A stretch of 6,259 nt of DNA from Acidobacteriota bacterium (lineage in GTDB: Bacteria > Acidobacteriota > Vicinamibacteria > Vicinamibacterales > Vicinamibacteraceae). The first letter of the stretch is position 1; each line of letters starts with the position of its first letter. The position numbers and the translations under genes were made by a program. This document shows, piece after piece, positions 6,190 through 6,259 of the stretch. The stretch spans positions 1 to 6,259 of the forward strand of contig JACDAO010000450.1 of assembly GCA_013695405.1 (NCBI GenBank), given 5' to 3'. A model generated the notes under the pieces. It was not told the DNA's origin. It did no database searches and was given only the letters and a program-made list of their open reading frames with translations.

Positions 6190-6259
6190 ACGCGTCGGGC
6201 CGCCGGGTCCCAGATGTACTTGTGCTGCTGCAGCTGCAGCCGGACCGGCAGCCGGTCGG
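6186..6259 (-). CDS. queE: 7-carboxy-7-deazaguanine synthase QueE, C-terminal tail (5'-truncated by window edge)
   Basis: Reading the minus strand from 6257 gives 23 codons and a TGA at 6186-6188. The peptide contains [17 protein letters not shown] and ends AARRV. The run of alternating hydrophobic residues followed by QxHKYIW is the conserved C-terminal end of QueE radical-SAM enzymes, which make 7-carboxy-7-deazaguanine from 6-carboxytetrahydropterin. The stop overlaps the queC ATG (ATGA), and queE-queC adjacency is common. The CxxxCxxC cluster motif lies outside the window, so this rests on the tail and the neighbour alone. Confidence 0.88.
   Translation of the reverse strand, partial: DRLPVRLQLQQHKYIWDPAARRV

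Noticed and set aside
6221..6241. Short CTGCTGCAG/CAGCTGCAG palindromic run that could be read as a repeat or hairpin
   Set aside because: It is explained by Leu-Gln-Leu-Gln-Gln codons in the queE tail, is short, and has no T-run.
1..6259. Search for tRNA, rRNA, CRISPR repeats, transposase genes and defence-system genes
   Set aside because: Nearly all bases lie in well-supported ordinary coding genes. queE-queC here are not accompanied by the dpd/tgt-like genes that would suggest DNA 7-deazaguanine modification, at least within the window.

Overview
This is a gene-dense chromosomal segment, roughly two-thirds G+C by eye, with six complete protein genes and two genes cut by the window edges. 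No RNA gene, insertion sequence, phage gene or CRISPR array is visible. The high GC, the GldG-like/DUF4340 pair and an exported methyltransferase-like protein of a type I associate with Acidobacteriota and Planctomycetota suggest an environmental Gram-negative bacterium, perhaps an acidobacterium of the Vicinamibacteria type. This placement is inference and is not proved by any marker here.

Plus strand, 1-3109: the tail of a GldG-like ABC-transporter accessory protein, a membrane-anchored DUF4340 protein, and a class C penicillin-binding protein (PBP4/DacB type, family S13). Each junction is a 4-base stop/start overlap (ATGA, then GTGA), so the three are almost certainly one translationally coupled operon. 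Together they suggest a cell-envelope unit: an ABC-2-type transporter with periplasmic accessory proteins, next to a peptidoglycan-trimming enzyme.

Minus strand, 6259-3087, read right to left: the last 23 codons of queE (7-carboxy-7-deazaguanine synthase, absent from simple ORF lists because only the tail is present), queC (preQ0 synthase), a small GNAT acetyltransferase, a methyltransferase-fold protein with an N-terminal hydrophobic segment, and a long AlaX-type alanyl-tRNA editing protein with a DHHA1 tail. queE and queC overlap by 4 bases. The GNAT starts 7 bases after queC, and alaX starts 5 bases after the methyltransferase. The only real gap is about 73 bases, between the GNAT and methyltransferase genes. 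queE/queC make the 7-deazaguanine precursor of queuosine in tRNA and AlaX clears mischarged tRNA(Ala), so tRNA quality is a loose common theme.

The two operons converge, and dacB and alaX overlap tail-to-tail by 23 bases, leaving no space for an intergenic terminator. I see no convincing new defence or mobile system. The points most worth a second look are the topology of the methyltransferase-like protein, the triplicated DUF4340 protein, the coupling of GldG/DUF4340 to dacB, and the convergent overlap.
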